Below are positions 9,201-19,046 of a DNA stretch of 64,000 nucleotides, one piece after another. The DNA is from Rhodopirellula baltica SH 1. Lineage in GTDB: Bacteria; Planctomycetota; Planctomycetia; Pirellulales; Pirellulaceae. The stretch lies in assembly GCF_000196115.1 (NCBI RefSeq), contig NC_005027.1, positions 62,001 to 126,000 on the forward strand. The letters run 5' to 3'. Below the pieces are notes generated by a model, which worked only from the letters and a program-made list of their open reading frames with translations, had not been told where the DNA came from and did no database searches. A program made the translations under genes and the position numbers. Within the stretch, counting starts at the first letter, position 1, and each line of letters begins with the position of its first letter.

Positions 9201-11218
9201 GGTGAGTTCCACTCCTCCGGCGTTGGGAGGATCAATTCTTCACTCTCGATCATCCCTCCGAACGGTTCGGTTTCGTCAGGCAGGAATACCGAGACATTGG
9301 ACGGTACCGGTGAAACATCTGCGACGTTGCAAACCAGCAGCACGCCCATCGCTTTGCGAAGGGTAACCCATGACAACGCGTGAGCGACCTGCGACCGTAC
9401 CAGACTGCGTTCTTCATCCGCCAAGCGTTCTTGCGCGTCCAGTAAGTTTTCGATCAGAAGAATCGCGTTCTCGTTTGGATCGGGCAGGTGCGTCCAACGT
9501 TGCCGCAAATAATCGACTTCGCGAGCGGCAGCCATCGTCGACTGTTGTTTGGCGATCAATTCGTTGAACAACGTTTGAGTCTCGCGAACGGCGATTTCGA
9601 CTTCCGTCATTGCCGCTTCGGTCGTCTGTTGAAACTCGGCGTACGATCGTGTCCATTCCCATCGGTTGCGTCGCAAACGGGCTTGGTTGGCTCGGTTGCC
9701 CCACGGGCGTTCGAAGATCAAACCGGCGGAATATGTTGGACCGCCTTCGCTGAATTGGCGACCGATTGCTCCGAATGTGTTGGTGCCTGAATCCAAACCC
9801 GATACGTAAGAACTGAGCAGCAAATCCAGTCGCGGCAAAACTTGATTGCGTGCGGCACCGACGCGTGTCGACACAGCATGCATTTGTTGCAGGCTTTGCA
9901 CGATGTCGGGACGATTGTCCAACGCCGTCAGAGTCGCATCTCGCGTGCTCAACTCGATCGACTGCATCAGCGGACGCTCAACGGGCACCATTTCGTATTG
10001 AGCGAACTGGGCGAATTGGCGATCACCAGTCAACAAACGCAATTTTGATTGAGCGTTGCGGATTCGGGTTTCGATGCGGACCAAATCGGCTCGCCGTTTG
10101 GCCACTGCAACATTGGCACGCAGGATTTGCCGTTGTTGCGAATCGACCGCGCCGCGAGCTTGCAGGACCGTTTGCATCTCCTGTGCACTGGCGAGTAAAC
10201 GATTGCGTTGCAGCCATTCGGCGCGGGCTTGGTAAAGTTCCCAGTACGCGGTGGTGACATCGACCAAGTGCGTCTGAATTTCTTCTCGCACTTCGCTGTT
10301 GGTGATTTGTGCGTCGATCTTTGCGAGGATGACTCGCGTGCGATTGACCGCTTTGCCGTGGTCACGAAGCAACGGTTGAGAGAAATTCAGTTCCAACCGC
10401 GACGTTCCTTGCGGGTTGGGGGTCAGAAACGTCGAGTTGTTGTTCTGAAAGCCACCACGCTGCACGACTTCCAGGTTCCCGCCACCGGTCAGCTTCTTAC
10501 GTACACCCGCCGATGAGGCAAACAGGTTGTCTCGGAATCGTTCCGATTGGTCGCCCGTGGTCAATTCACTGCCAACCGGATCGTTCGTATCGGTGTAGTT
10601 GGCATCCAAAAACGTCAGCGGATCGAACTGGGCGTCGGCGATCACAATGTCGGTCATTGAGATCTGAGGTTCCGTCAGCAAGCTGCGGACATAGGGCGAG
10701 GCAATCAACGCCGTCTGGGCCAATCCCGAGGCATCGACGGAGGTGTGTTGTTCGGCCAAACCGAGTGGCTGCGTGACGTCCTCGTCCCACCAAACGACTT
10801 GCGGGTCGAGCTGACTGATCTGACCTGCGATGGATGATCCAGACGACAACGCCGGTGAATCTTTGAACCAACAGTTTCCATCGGCCTCCGCTATGAGCTC
10901 GTTTTCAAGGACTCGATCGCGATACCGGTCGACTTGATGAGCGTAGGGGCCACTCGAGATGGCATTGGGGATCGGTAAATGAACCGCTTCGTGAGATCGA
11001 TAGGTGGTCGAAACCGAATGAGGCGAATGGCCATCGGCGTGACCGGGCGTTTCTGCCCATAGTGCCAAGTGGGATGGGCCAACCAGGATTCCTGCCAGAA
11101 TGATCGATCGAACCCATCGGCGTCTGGATGAAGTGAGTGTGCGTACCGTCCGCCGAAGCTTGCGCGAGCGCAAGCCATCAATGATGGCGGTCGTCGGTTT
11201 CACAATTTGTTTCATCAA
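9197..11218 (-). CDS. TolC-like outer-membrane efflux/secretion channel
   Basis: 673 residues, first gene of the export operon. The N-terminus is basic, then has a hydrophobic signal-like stretch (about 36-52, SIILAGILVGPSHLAL). About 150 residues of unassigned sequence precede the channel domain. The C-terminal about 450 residues show the TolC/OEP pattern: long amphipathic helices such as TAYWELYQARAEWLQRNRLL, the region SKLRLLTGD, and a second copy with YLRQRWTHLPDPNENAILLI. It would form the outer-membrane duct for the HlyD-like partners. It reads away from the giant surface-protein gene across a shared intergenic region. Two Met codons (11218, 11215) are equivalent starts, and a later start nearer the hydrophobic stretch is possible. 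Confidence 0.88.
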   Translation of the reverse strand: MMKQIVKPTTAIIDGLRSRKLRRTVRTLTSSRRRWVRSIILAGILVGPSHLALWAETPGHADGHSPHSVSTTYRSHEAVHLPIPNAISSGPYAHQVDRYRDRVLENELIAEADGNCWFKDSPALSSGSSIAGQISQLDPQVVWWDEDVTQPLGLAEQHTSVDASGLAQTALIASPYVRSLLTEPQISMTDIVIADAQFDPLTFLDANYTDTNDPVGSELTTGDQSERFRDNLFASSAGVRKKLTGGGNLEVVQRGGFQNNNSTFLTPNPQGTSRLELNFSQPLLRDHGKAVNRTRVILAKIDAQITNSEVREEIQTHLVDVTTAYWELYQARAEWLQRNRLLASAQEMQTVLQARGAVDSQQRQILRANVAVAKRRADLVRIETRIRNAQSKLRLLTGDRQFAQFAQYEMVPVERPLMQSIELSTRDATLTALDNRPDIVQSLQQMHAVSTRVGAARNQVLPRLDLLLSSYVSGLDSGTNTFGAIGRQFSEGGPTYSAGLIFERPWGNRANQARLRRNRWEWTRSYAEFQQTTEAAMTEVEIAVRETQTLFNELIAKQQSTMAAAREVDYLRQRWTHLPDPNENAILLIENLLDAQERLADEERSLVRSQVAHALSWVTLRKAMGVLLVCNVADVSPVPSNVSVFLPDETEPFGGMIESEELILPTPEEWNSP

Positions 11219-11549
11219 TTCGATCGGGCAGGTTGGATCTGAAGGAAGGTTCCTTCTGCAATCCAGACACGGGGCATTTGGGAGATCGACCGGACTCAGT
11301 CAGCGAATCAGCCGCAAAGAGGCATTCAGCCCGCACGACCGGAACCGAGCGCCGAATGAGCGTTGCAAGCCGCACAGATTCTCCAGCTGACAAAGAAAAC
11401 TAGGCTTCCCCAATCAGTTTTCACGGCCAGGTGTTGTTTTGTCGCCTACGTTTCGGCGGACGACCGGCCCACACCAATGGGCTGTACCGTGAACAGACGT
11501 GCCTCGAAGACGTTGTCCCTTGTTCGAGCGCCGTTGTGCGAGGTATCTG
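11219..11549 (+). promoter_or_regulatory. divergent intergenic region between export operon and giant gene
   Basis: This 331-bp region must hold promoters for both the TolC-SecA-HlyD operon (leftward) and the giant gene (rightward). A small dyad, GAAGGAA-GG-TTCCTTC, lies at 11241-11256, 23 bases before the TolC start; it could be an operator or a 5'-UTR hairpin. I see no convincing -35/-10 pair or sigma-54 box by eye. A GAGG sequence lies about ten bases before the chosen ATG at 11550. Confidence 0.45.
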
Positions 11550-14500
11550 ATGTCAAAATTCGCGAATCACTGGTGGCAGCGATGCTGTCTGAGGGTGGAT
11601 CATGTCGCGACATTGGCACAGCAGTCCGTGCGGGCGCGTCGGCCGGTGGCACTCGGCAAACGATTGCCAAAGATCGGCACGCTTGAGCCAATGGTGTTGT
11701 TCAGTGCCACGCCCATTGATCCGGCGATGATGGACGCCTCCGCGGGCGAAGGAGCGGCGACCGCAACGGTGATGGAAATCCCTTTGGATTCGGAAGCTGA
11801 ATCTCAGCAGAGCAACACCGCATCGAGTGTCCAAAACCCTGATCAGCAATCGGCATCCGTTGCCAGCGAAATCATCATCATTGATGCCTTGACGCCGGAC
11901 CTGGAGGCGTTGCTCGAAGACCTGCGTTTGCATCGCGAAGGCAGCGAAGTGATCGTTCTGGATGCGAACCGAGACGGGGTCACACAGATCACTGAAATTT
12001 TGGAGTCACGAACCAACGTTCGTGCGCTGCAAATCATTTCACACTCCGAACACGCTTCGGTTCGCTTGGGGAATCTTTGGCTCGGGGCAGAGAACCTGGA
12101 CGCCTACGCTGGTGACATCGCATCGTGGCAGCATGCGCTGACATCCGATGCCGACATCCTGTTTTATGGTTGCGATCTCGCGACCGATGCAAATGGTAGA
12201 ACGCTGGTTGATTCCATCGCGGCGCTCACCGGTGCGGATGTCGCGGCCAGCGACGATGACACCGGGCACGCACGCTACGGTGCGGATTGGGATTTGGAAT
12301 ACGCGACCGGTGTCATCGATGCGGACATCGTCGTCAGTGAATCCTTTCAGGAGACTTGGGGACACAAACTCGCGACGATCACGGTGACCACTTGGTTGGA
12401 TGAATCGAACAACAACGGTGAAACCTCGCTTCGCGAAGCAATCACGCAGGCGAACGCCGGCGCCGGTGGCGACACCATCGTCTTCAGTGCCTCCTTGGAC
12501 ACTCCGACCGTTTTCCAACTCACTCGCCAACAAACCGAAGACGATGCGAACTCCTACGGCGACTTCGACATCCTGAAAGATCTCACCATCGTCGGGCACG
12601 GCATGAACATCACCATCATTGACGCGGACGATCTGAGTCGGATCTTTGACGTTCATGGCGGAACATTGACATTGTCGGATGTAACGTTGCAGGGCGGGAA
12701 TGCCTCGGGCGACATGGGCGGTGCGATCCGAGTTGAGGCTCCATCTGCGGGGCTGAATTTGCAGCGAGCTTTGTTGACCAGCAACACGGCGACGGAAGGC
12801 GGTGCGATTGGCAACAAGGGAACGATCGAGTTGACCGACGTTGCGATCATCGGCAATGGTGGTGTGAATGGCTATGCGACCAATACGGGCGGCGGAATCA
12901 CAAACCGAGGAGCGGCGACGCTTAACCGGGTCACTTTGTCGGGCAACGTTGCGACGGCCGGGGGTGCGATCTTTGTCGAAAACAGTGCGACTTCGCTGTC
13001 ACTGACGAATGTGACGGTGAGTGGCAACACGGGTGCCAATGCGGGAGGTGGTCTCTACACAAAGGTGAATGCCGAGATCATTCATTCCACATTCACTTTG
13101 AATACGTCCAACATTGGCGGGGGCATCTTTGTCGAAGCTGGCACCACAACCGTTGCCAACACGATCGTCTCTGGCAACACGGCCACCTCTAGCAATCCAG
13201 ACGTTCATGGGGCATTCACCTCCAACGGCGGAAACCTCATCGGCGATGTTGGATCGGCGAGCGGGTTTGGGGGGCAAGACTTTATTGGGGTGGCGGCGAA
13301 TCTTGGGGCACTGGCCAGTAATGGTGGCTACGTACAGACTCACGCATTGCAAGCTGGCAGTGCCGCGATTGATCAAGCCATTGCTGAGAATGCCGTCGCC
13401 ATTGACGCGAGGCAGTTTTCAACGTTGGATGGATTACCTGATGTTGGAGCCTTCCAGCGGCAGGGCGGCGTCATCAACCGCCTCTTTTGGATCGATCACG
13501 ATCTGGGCACCGTTCAATCGGCCGCGTTGGATGGAACGAACGTGCAAACCTTGGTGAGCGGTCTGTCGAATCCCGAAGAGTTGTATGTCGATTCTGTGAA
13601 TCAACATCTCTACTTTTCAGAAGCCGGTGAGAACCGCATTCGACGAGTGAATTTCGATGGTACCGGCCTGGTCAATGTGTTGACCGGGCTTGTAGCTCCA
13701 CAAGGCATGGAAGTCGACTTAGTCGGTGGAAAAATTTATTGGGTGGAAGACGGTGCCGGATCTCACAATGAAGTTAAACGAGCCGACTTGGATGGTAGCA
13801 ATGTCGAAACGCTCGCAACCATCACCGCTTTTTTGAACCTGACCATTCCCGACGACATTGAACTCGATCTTGTCAACGGGCACGTTTACTGGTCCGACGA
13901 GTTGACGCTCGAAATCAACCGCATGGATTTAGATGGATCGAATCGCGTCACAGTGATCTCGTCGGACAAGGGTGTGCGAGGAATCGCGATCGATTCAGTC
14001 AACAACAAGCTGTATTACGCTGTCGGTGCTTATTCCAATGGTGAAATCAGACGAGCCGATCTAGATGGTTCCAACCGAGAAACGTTGATCGATTCTGGTT
14101 TGGATGGGCCGAATGGAATTGAAGTCGATCCTGCGTCAGGAAAAATCTATTGGGCGGACAGCGGGTTGCCCCAGATTTCGATGGCAGACCTCGATGGTTC
14201 TAACGTTACAAATCTGGGAATTGCAGGTCTTCAACAGCCTCATGGGCTCGGGTTAGGCGCCCAAGATACAAACACGTCCCCGATGCATATCGGGTTCCGG
14301 CCCTCTGACGTTGTCGAAAACACGGACACGTCTGCTGGGGTTTCGGTAGGAACACTGTCAACGTTGGATATTGATGAAGACGAAACGTTTACGTACACGG
14401 TCACCGGTGGTGCCGATGCCGCCAAATTCACGATCGGAGGCGGGAATTCAGACGAGTTGATTTTAACCGATGGGGTGTTGGACTACGAAAATCAATCGTC

Positions 14501-17500
14501 TTACACCGTGGTCGTGAATGTTGAGGATTCTGCTGGCAACAACACCACGCAAACAATCACGATTCGAGTCGCCAATCAAGCAGAGATTGATGGGCTTTGG
14601 TTCACCACGGACAACGATGTGAGTGAGTCGGGTGTTGCCGGTCTAACAAACTGGGGCGAAGACCAGGTCATTCAAATCAGCGACCCAGGGTTGACGCTGG
14701 ACGGGAACGGAGGCACCACGTCGGGAACCGCGTCCACAGTCGGCTTTCGTCTAGAGAACTTTATCAGCGATACCAATGTCGGCATCTCCGGAATGCATGC
14801 GGTCTGGTCCGGTCTGAGTGTCGGGTCGGGGGCCAACAGTTTTGAATTGCTGGCCGGTGACCTGATCTTTTCAATCGACAAGAGCGGCATTGATTTTTCT
14901 AGCGAAACGGAACCCGACAAGGAATTTGATCGTGAAGATGTGATCGTGTTCCGGGCATCGACGCCGGGTGACTACTCCTCAGGTGACTTCTTTTTCTTGC
15001 TCGACGATCCGCTTGATGGAGATGACATTCGAGGCATCTCGCTGGTCGAGAGCGAAGGCGGCGTCACCGTGGGCGACACGACTCTTGCTCAAGGCACGTT
15101 CCTGTTTTCTCATTCCGGTGGCAGCGAGCATGACCGTGTGATCACCTACCACGCCGATACGGTGGGCGAGTCCAACACGTCGGGCACCGAGACGGTTTTG
15201 ATTGAGGGCAGCGACGGGGGCAATCTTGGCTTCACCGAGAAGATCGTAGGGCTGCATCTAGTTGAATCCAGCACAACGATCGGGGGCGTCGCCGTCACAG
15301 CGGGCGATCTGTTGATCTCGGTCCACGCCGGTAGCGAAGCAAACACAACGATCGGTGGCGTGACCGGCACCAACCAAGATGTCTTTCGCTTGACCATGAC
15401 GTCCACTCGGATTGGCGGAAGCAATTCCGTGGCCAATGTCGAGTTGCTGTTTGATGGATCGGATATCGGTTTGGATCAACTGGATGATCAAGAAATCAAC
15501 TCACTGACTTTTGCTGTTGGAACTTCTCCCAACACGCCCATCGGAGCGATTTCTGATGCCGATGCAGATCCCGACAGTGTCGACGAAGACGCCGAAATCG
15601 GAGACGCGGTCGGAATTCAGGCCTTCGCGACCGACTCGGACGGCGAAGCGGTCACGTATAGCCTTATCAGCGATCCCGATTCCAAATTCGCGATCGATTC
15701 CAATACGGGGATCGTGACGCTGGCGGCCACGTTGGACTATGACACTGCGACGGAGCATAGTTTCACCGTTCGTGCGACCAGTGCAGACTCTTCATTTACC
15801 GAAGAGACGTTTACGGTCCAGGTCATTGAAGCGAACGAAGCGCCCTCTTTGACCGTGACTTCGGTGCTAGGTTCGATTGCCGAGAATGCGGATTTGACCG
15901 GTGGGGTGCACGTGGCCAATGTCACGCTTACCGATGATGGAATTGGCACGAATACCTACTCGTTGACGGGAGATGATGCAAACCTGTTCGAGCTGCGTGA
16001 TTCCGACACGAAACTGTATTTGAAGGATGGGGTGAGCCTGGATTTCGACACCAATAGCGTGTTGGATGTCACGGTCTCGGTGGATGACAACACGGTTGGT
16101 GGCACCCCCGATGACAGCGCATCGTTCTCCATGACGGTGACGGACGTGAACACAGCTCCCGTTGTGAGCCTGAGTCAAAGCGGAACATCGCTTGCGGAAT
16201 CGACCGCGACGGGTTCACGGATCAAGATGGCTGACATCAACGTGACGGACGATGGCACCGGAACCAATGTGCTGTCTTTGTCGGGCGACGACGCGAATCT
16301 CTTTGAAATCGTTGGAACGGAGTTGTTTTGGAAAGGTGACGCTCCGCTGGACTTCGAAACGCAACCCTCGTTGGATGTGACGGTAAACGTCGATGATTCG
16401 ACGTTGGGTAGCGGAATCGATTCCTCAACCGACTTCACGTTGACGGTGACCGACGTCAACGAAGCACCCAGCGTGAGCTTGGCCAACATCGTGACAACGA
16501 TCAGCGAAGGTCAAGACTTGTCCTCGGGCATGAAAGTGGCAGACATCGTGGTTGACGATGATGATCTGGGGCTCGAAACATATTCGCTATCCGGCGATGA
16601 TTCCGCTTTGTTTCGGATCGACGGAACTGAAGTCTGGTTGATTAACAACGCCACGCTGGATTTCGACACCAATAGCGTTTTGGATGTTACGGTCTCGGTG
16701 GATGACAACACGGTTGGTGGCACGCCTGATGACAGCGCATCGTTCTCCATGACGGTGACGGACGTGAACTCGGCTCCCGTTGTGAGTCTCAGTCAAAGCG
16801 GAACATCGCTTGCAGAATCGACCGCGACGGGATCACGGATCAAGATGGCTGACATCAACGTGACGGACGATGGCACCGGAACCAATGTGCTGTCTTTGTC
16901 GGGCGACGACGCGAATCTCTTTGAAATCGTTGGAACGGAGTTGTTTTGGAAGGGTGACGCTCCGCTGGACTTCGAAACGCAACCCTCGTTGGATGTGACG
17001 GTAAACGTCGATGATTCGACGTTGGGTAGCGGAATCGATTCCTCAACCGACTTCACGTTGACGGTGACCGACGTCAACGAAGCACCCAGCGTGAGCTTGG
17101 CCAACATCGTGACAACGATCAGCGAAGGTCAAGACTTGTCCTCGGGCATGAAAGTGGCTGACATCGTGGTTGACGATGATAATCTAGGCCTCGAAACATA
17201 TTCGCTATCCGGCGATGATTCCGCTTTGTTTCGGATCGACGGAACTGAAGTCTGGTTGATTAACAATGCCACGCTGGATTTCGACACCAATAGCGTTTTG
17301 GATGTCACGGTCTCGGTGGATGACAACACGGTTGGTGGCACACCCGATGACAGCGCATCGTTCTCCATGACGGTGACGGACGTGAACTCGGCTCCCGTTG
17401 TGAGCCTGAGTCAAAGCGGAACATCGCTTGCGGAATCGACCGCGACGGGTTCACGGATCAAGATGGCGGACATCAACGTGACGGACGACGTCACGGGAAC

Positions 17501-19046
17501 CAACGTGCTGTCTTTGTCGGGCGACGACGCGAATTTGTTTGAAATCGTTGGAACGGAGTTGTTTTGGAAAGGCGACGCTCCGCTGGACTTCGAAACGCAA
17601 CCCTCGCTGGATGTGACGGTGAACGTCGATGATTCGACGCTGGGTAGCGGAATTGATTCCTCAACCGATTTCACGTTAACGGTGACCGACGTCAATGAAG
17701 CTCCCAGTTTTTCCATCGTTGATCCGATCACACTTGTTGCGGAGGACGAGGATCTCTCGGGCGGCTTGAAGGTCGCTGATTTGGACGTCACCGACGATGC
17801 ACTTGGTGCCGAAACGTTCTCGTTAAGTGGTGATGATGCTGCATTGTTTGAAGTGATCGGCACCGAATTGTGGTTGCGAGCTGGAATCACCCTCGATGCG
17901 ATCACAAATTCCAACTTGGACGTGACCATTGATTTGGACGATGCGAGTCTCGGTGGTGGTTCCGAGGACACCAAATCGTTGCAAATTCAAGTCACCACAA
18001 CCAACACACCGCCAACGCTCAGCGATTGGCAAGACAACTCGCTGGCCGGTCAAACGGTCACCGTGCCCGCATCCGTTTTTGACGGTCTATCCAACGATGT
18101 GGACGGGCAAATCCTCACGGCTCATTTAAGTGCCGGCCCGCTGGTTGGAAATTTGAATATGCAAGCCGATGGCAGCTTCGTATTCACACCGCCCCCAGGA
18201 TTCATTGGTTCAATCTCCTTCGAATGGACCGCGTTTGATGGGCGGCAACACAGTGCCGCGGCGACGGTGACGTTGACATTCCTGCCCGTACCAGTCGTGC
18301 CGACTTCACCCGCACCGACGCCACCGGAGGACACATCCGGATCCAATTCTGACGCGACCGATGGGGATTCCAAAGATTCCAACAGCGATTCAGATAGCGG
18401 CGACAATTCCGAAGACAGTTCCAATGATTCGGATTCGGAATCCGCCAACGAAGGCGACTCAGCAGAAGTTCTCGTCGGCATGCCGAACGCGGCCACAACC
18501 AATCCGGATGGAAACGCACAGCAATCGGGGCAATCCGGTGGTGCTGAAGAAGCATCGACGGAACTCGAACGGATGAATGCGAGTGTCAATGAAGCGAGAT
18601 TGGCACAAGAGGCCGCTGAACGAGAATTGCAAATCGAAAGAAATCAGCTGGGGCTGACGCAAGCGGGCGGTCGAGTCCAGCGTTTGGATTTGGACTTTGA
18701 TTTCGGATCCGACGGCGTCGCGATGACATCCATCGACTATGCCCTGATGACTCAACCAGGCGAGATGTGGGATCAGCTGGACAGTTATCAGCAAAGGGTC
18801 AATTCTCAAATCAATGGGGACCTGATTGTGGTTGGTACCGCCGGTGCGGCGGCATCCAGTGTGACTGTCGGCGTTGTGGCCTGGGCCTTACGCAGCGGAT
18901 TGTTGTTGTCAGGATTGATTGCCCACATGCCTGCCTGGAGCGCGGTCGACCCGTTGTTGATCATGCAAGGATTCTCTGGAAACGGTGACGGAGAAACACT
19001 CGAAGAACTCATGGACCGCCACGACAAAGCGATGACAGACGAATGA
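11550..19046 (+). CDS. giant LEPR-XLL/DUF4347/YWTD/cadherin-like surface protein
   Basis: About 2,498 residues. The N-terminus is Arg-rich, has no Sec signal peptide and carries [14 protein letters not shown] (about 45-58), a LEPR-XLL-type motif. Order of regions: DUF4347-like (about 107-273), beta-helix-like with GETSLREAI (about 276-640), LDL-receptor YWTD-type propeller (about 644-907, repeats of YWADS/LDGSN), a cadherin-like domain, an unassigned region (about 1011-1327), then eight cadherin-like domains with Asp-rich calcium-type motifs. After these come a Cadherin_5-like domain, an Asp/Ser-rich linker, a short coiled coil and a hydrophobic C-terminal segment (about 2423-2455). An in-frame GTG lies at 11499, but ATG 11550 has a better ribosome-binding context. 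It overlaps the kinase gene by ATGA. It is probably a surface adhesin or receptor exported by the divergent operon; this link is inferred. Confidence 0.88.
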   Translation: MSKFANHWWQRCCLRVDHVATLAQQSVRARRPVALGKRLPKIGTLEPMVLFSATPIDPAMMDASAGEGAATATVMEIPLDSEAESQQSNTASSVQNPDQQSASVASEIIIIDALTPDLEALLEDLRLHREGSEVIVLDANRDGVTQITEILESRTNVRALQIISHSEHASVRLGNLWLGAENLDAYAGDIASWQHALTSDADILFYGCDLATDANGRTLVDSIAALTGADVAASDDDTGHARYGADWDLEYATGVIDADIVVSESFQETWGHKLATITVTTWLDESNNNGETSLREAITQANAGAGGDTIVFSASLDTPTVFQLTRQQTEDDANSYGDFDILKDLTIVGHGMNITIIDADDLSRIFDVHGGTLTLSDVTLQGGNASGDMGGAIRVEAPSAGLNLQRALLTSNTATEGGAIGNKGTIELTDVAIIGNGGVNGYATNTGGGITNRGAATLNRVTLSGNVATAGGAIFVENSATSLSLTNVTVSGNTGANAGGGLYTKVNAEIIHSTFTLNTSNIGGGIFVEAGTTTVANTIVSGNTATSSNPDVHGAFTSNGGNLIGDVGSASGFGGQDFIGVAANLGALASNGGYVQTHALQAGSAAIDQAIAENAVAIDARQFSTLDGLPDVGAFQRQGGVINRLFWIDHDLGTVQSAALDGTNVQTLVSGLSNPEELYVDSVNQHLYFSEAGENRIRRVNFDGTGLVNVLTGLVAPQGMEVDLVGGKIYWVEDGAGSHNEVKRADLDGSNVETLATITAFLNLTIPDDIELDLVNGHVYWSDELTLEINRMDLDGSNRVTVISSDKGVRGIAIDSVNNKLYYAVGAYSNGEIRRADLDGSNRETLIDSGLDGPNGIEVDPASGKIYWADSGLPQISMADLDGSNVTNLGIAGLQQPHGLGLGAQDTNTSPMHIGFRPSDVVENTDTSAGVSVGTLSTLDIDEDETFTYTVTGGADAAKFTIGGGNSDELILTDGVLDYENQSSYTVVVNVEDSAGNNTTQTITIRVANQAEIDGLWFTTDNDVSESGVAGLTNWGEDQVIQISDPGLTLDGNGGTTSGTASTVGFRLENFISDTNVGISGMHAVWSGLSVGSGANSFELLAGDLIFSIDKSGIDFSSETEPDKEFDREDVIVFRASTPGDYSSGDFFFLLDDPLDGDDIRGISLVESEGGVTVGDTTLAQGTFLFSHSGGSEHDRVITYHADTVGESNTSGTETVLIEGSDGGNLGFTEKIVGLHLVESSTTIGGVAVTAGDLLISVHAGSEANTTIGGVTGTNQDVFRLTMTSTRIGGSNSVANVELLFDGSDIGLDQLDDQEINSLTFAVGTSPNTPIGAISDADADPDSVDEDAEIGDAVGIQAFATDSDGEAVTYSLISDPDSKFAIDSNTGIVTLAATLDYDTATEHSFTVRATSADSSFTEETFTVQVIEANEAPSLTVTSVLGSIAENADLTGGVHVANVTLTDDGIGTNTYSLTGDDANLFELRDSDTKLYLKDGVSLDFDTNSVLDVTVSVDDNTVGGTPDDSASFSMTVTDVNTAPVVSLSQSGTSLAESTATGSRIKMADINVTDDGTGTNVLSLSGDDANLFEIVGTELFWKGDAPLDFETQPSLDVTVNVDDSTLGSGIDSSTDFTLTVTDVNEAPSVSLANIVTTISEGQDLSSGMKVADIVVDDDDLGLETYSLSGDDSALFRIDGTEVWLINNATLDFDTNSVLDVTVSVDDNTVGGTPDDSASFSMTVTDVNSAPVVSLSQSGTSLAESTATGSRIKMADINVTDDGTGTNVLSLSGDDANLFEIVGTELFWKGDAPLDFETQPSLDVTVNVDDSTLGSGIDSSTDFTLTVTDVNEAPSVSLANIVTTISEGQDLSSGMKVADIVVDDDNLGLETYSLSGDDSALFRIDGTEVWLINNATLDFDTNSVLDVTVSVDDNTVGGTPDDSASFSMTVTDVNSAPVVSLSQSGTSLAESTATGSRIKMADINVTDDVTGTNVLSLSGDDANLFEIVGTELFWKGDAPLDFETQPSLDVTVNVDDSTLGSGIDSSTDFTLTVTDVNEAPSFSIVDPITLVAEDEDLSGGLKVADLDVTDDALGAETFSLSGDDAALFEVIGTELWLRAGITLDAITNSNLDVTIDLDDASLGGGSEDTKSLQIQVTTTNTPPTLSDWQDNSLAGQTVTVPASVFDGLSNDVDGQILTAHLSAGPLVGNLNMQADGSFVFTPPPGFIGSISFEWTAFDGRQHSAAATVTLTFLPVPVVPTSPAPTPPEDTSGSNSDATDGDSKDSNSDSDSGDNSEDSSNDSDSESANEGDSAEVLVGMPNAATTNPDGNAQQSGQSGGAEEASTELERMNASVNEARLAQEAAERELQIERNQLGLTQAGGRVQRLDLDFDFGSDGVAMTSIDYALMTQPGEMWDQLDSYQQRVNSQINGDLIVVGTAGAAASSVTVGVVAWALRSGLLLSGLIAHMPAWSAVDPLLIMQGFSGNGDGETLEELMDRHDKAMTDE
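16041..17705 (+). repeat. 618-bp tandem coding repeats (cadherin-like domain pairs)
   Basis: Direct repeats with a period of exactly 618 bp (206 codons, two domains) begin at 16041, 16659 and 17277; the third copy is partial (about 429 bp). The copies are nearly identical at DNA level, including synonymous positions, with scattered differences such as GGCACC versus GTCACG near 17490. The unit starts inside a domain rather than at its edge: the first half of the preceding domain is distinct while its second half matches the others. This indicates recent duplication or gene conversion inside the giant gene. Confidence 0.9.

Noticed and set aside
2669-11218. Ordinary type I secretion or RND efflux operon
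   Set aside because: No ABC transporter or RND permease gene is present among these five genes.
11640-11670. Sigma-54-like box (TGGCAC followed by TTGCC)
   Set aside because: Lies inside the giant coding sequence and is expected by chance at this composition.
16041-17705. CRISPR-like or satellite array
   Set aside because: Repeat unit is 618 bp, in frame and fully coding; there are no short direct repeats with spacers.
16175-17974. Several repeated minus-strand open frames, two of them nearly identical
   Set aside because: They mirror the 618-bp repeats of the giant gene on the other strand and have no start context or domain features.
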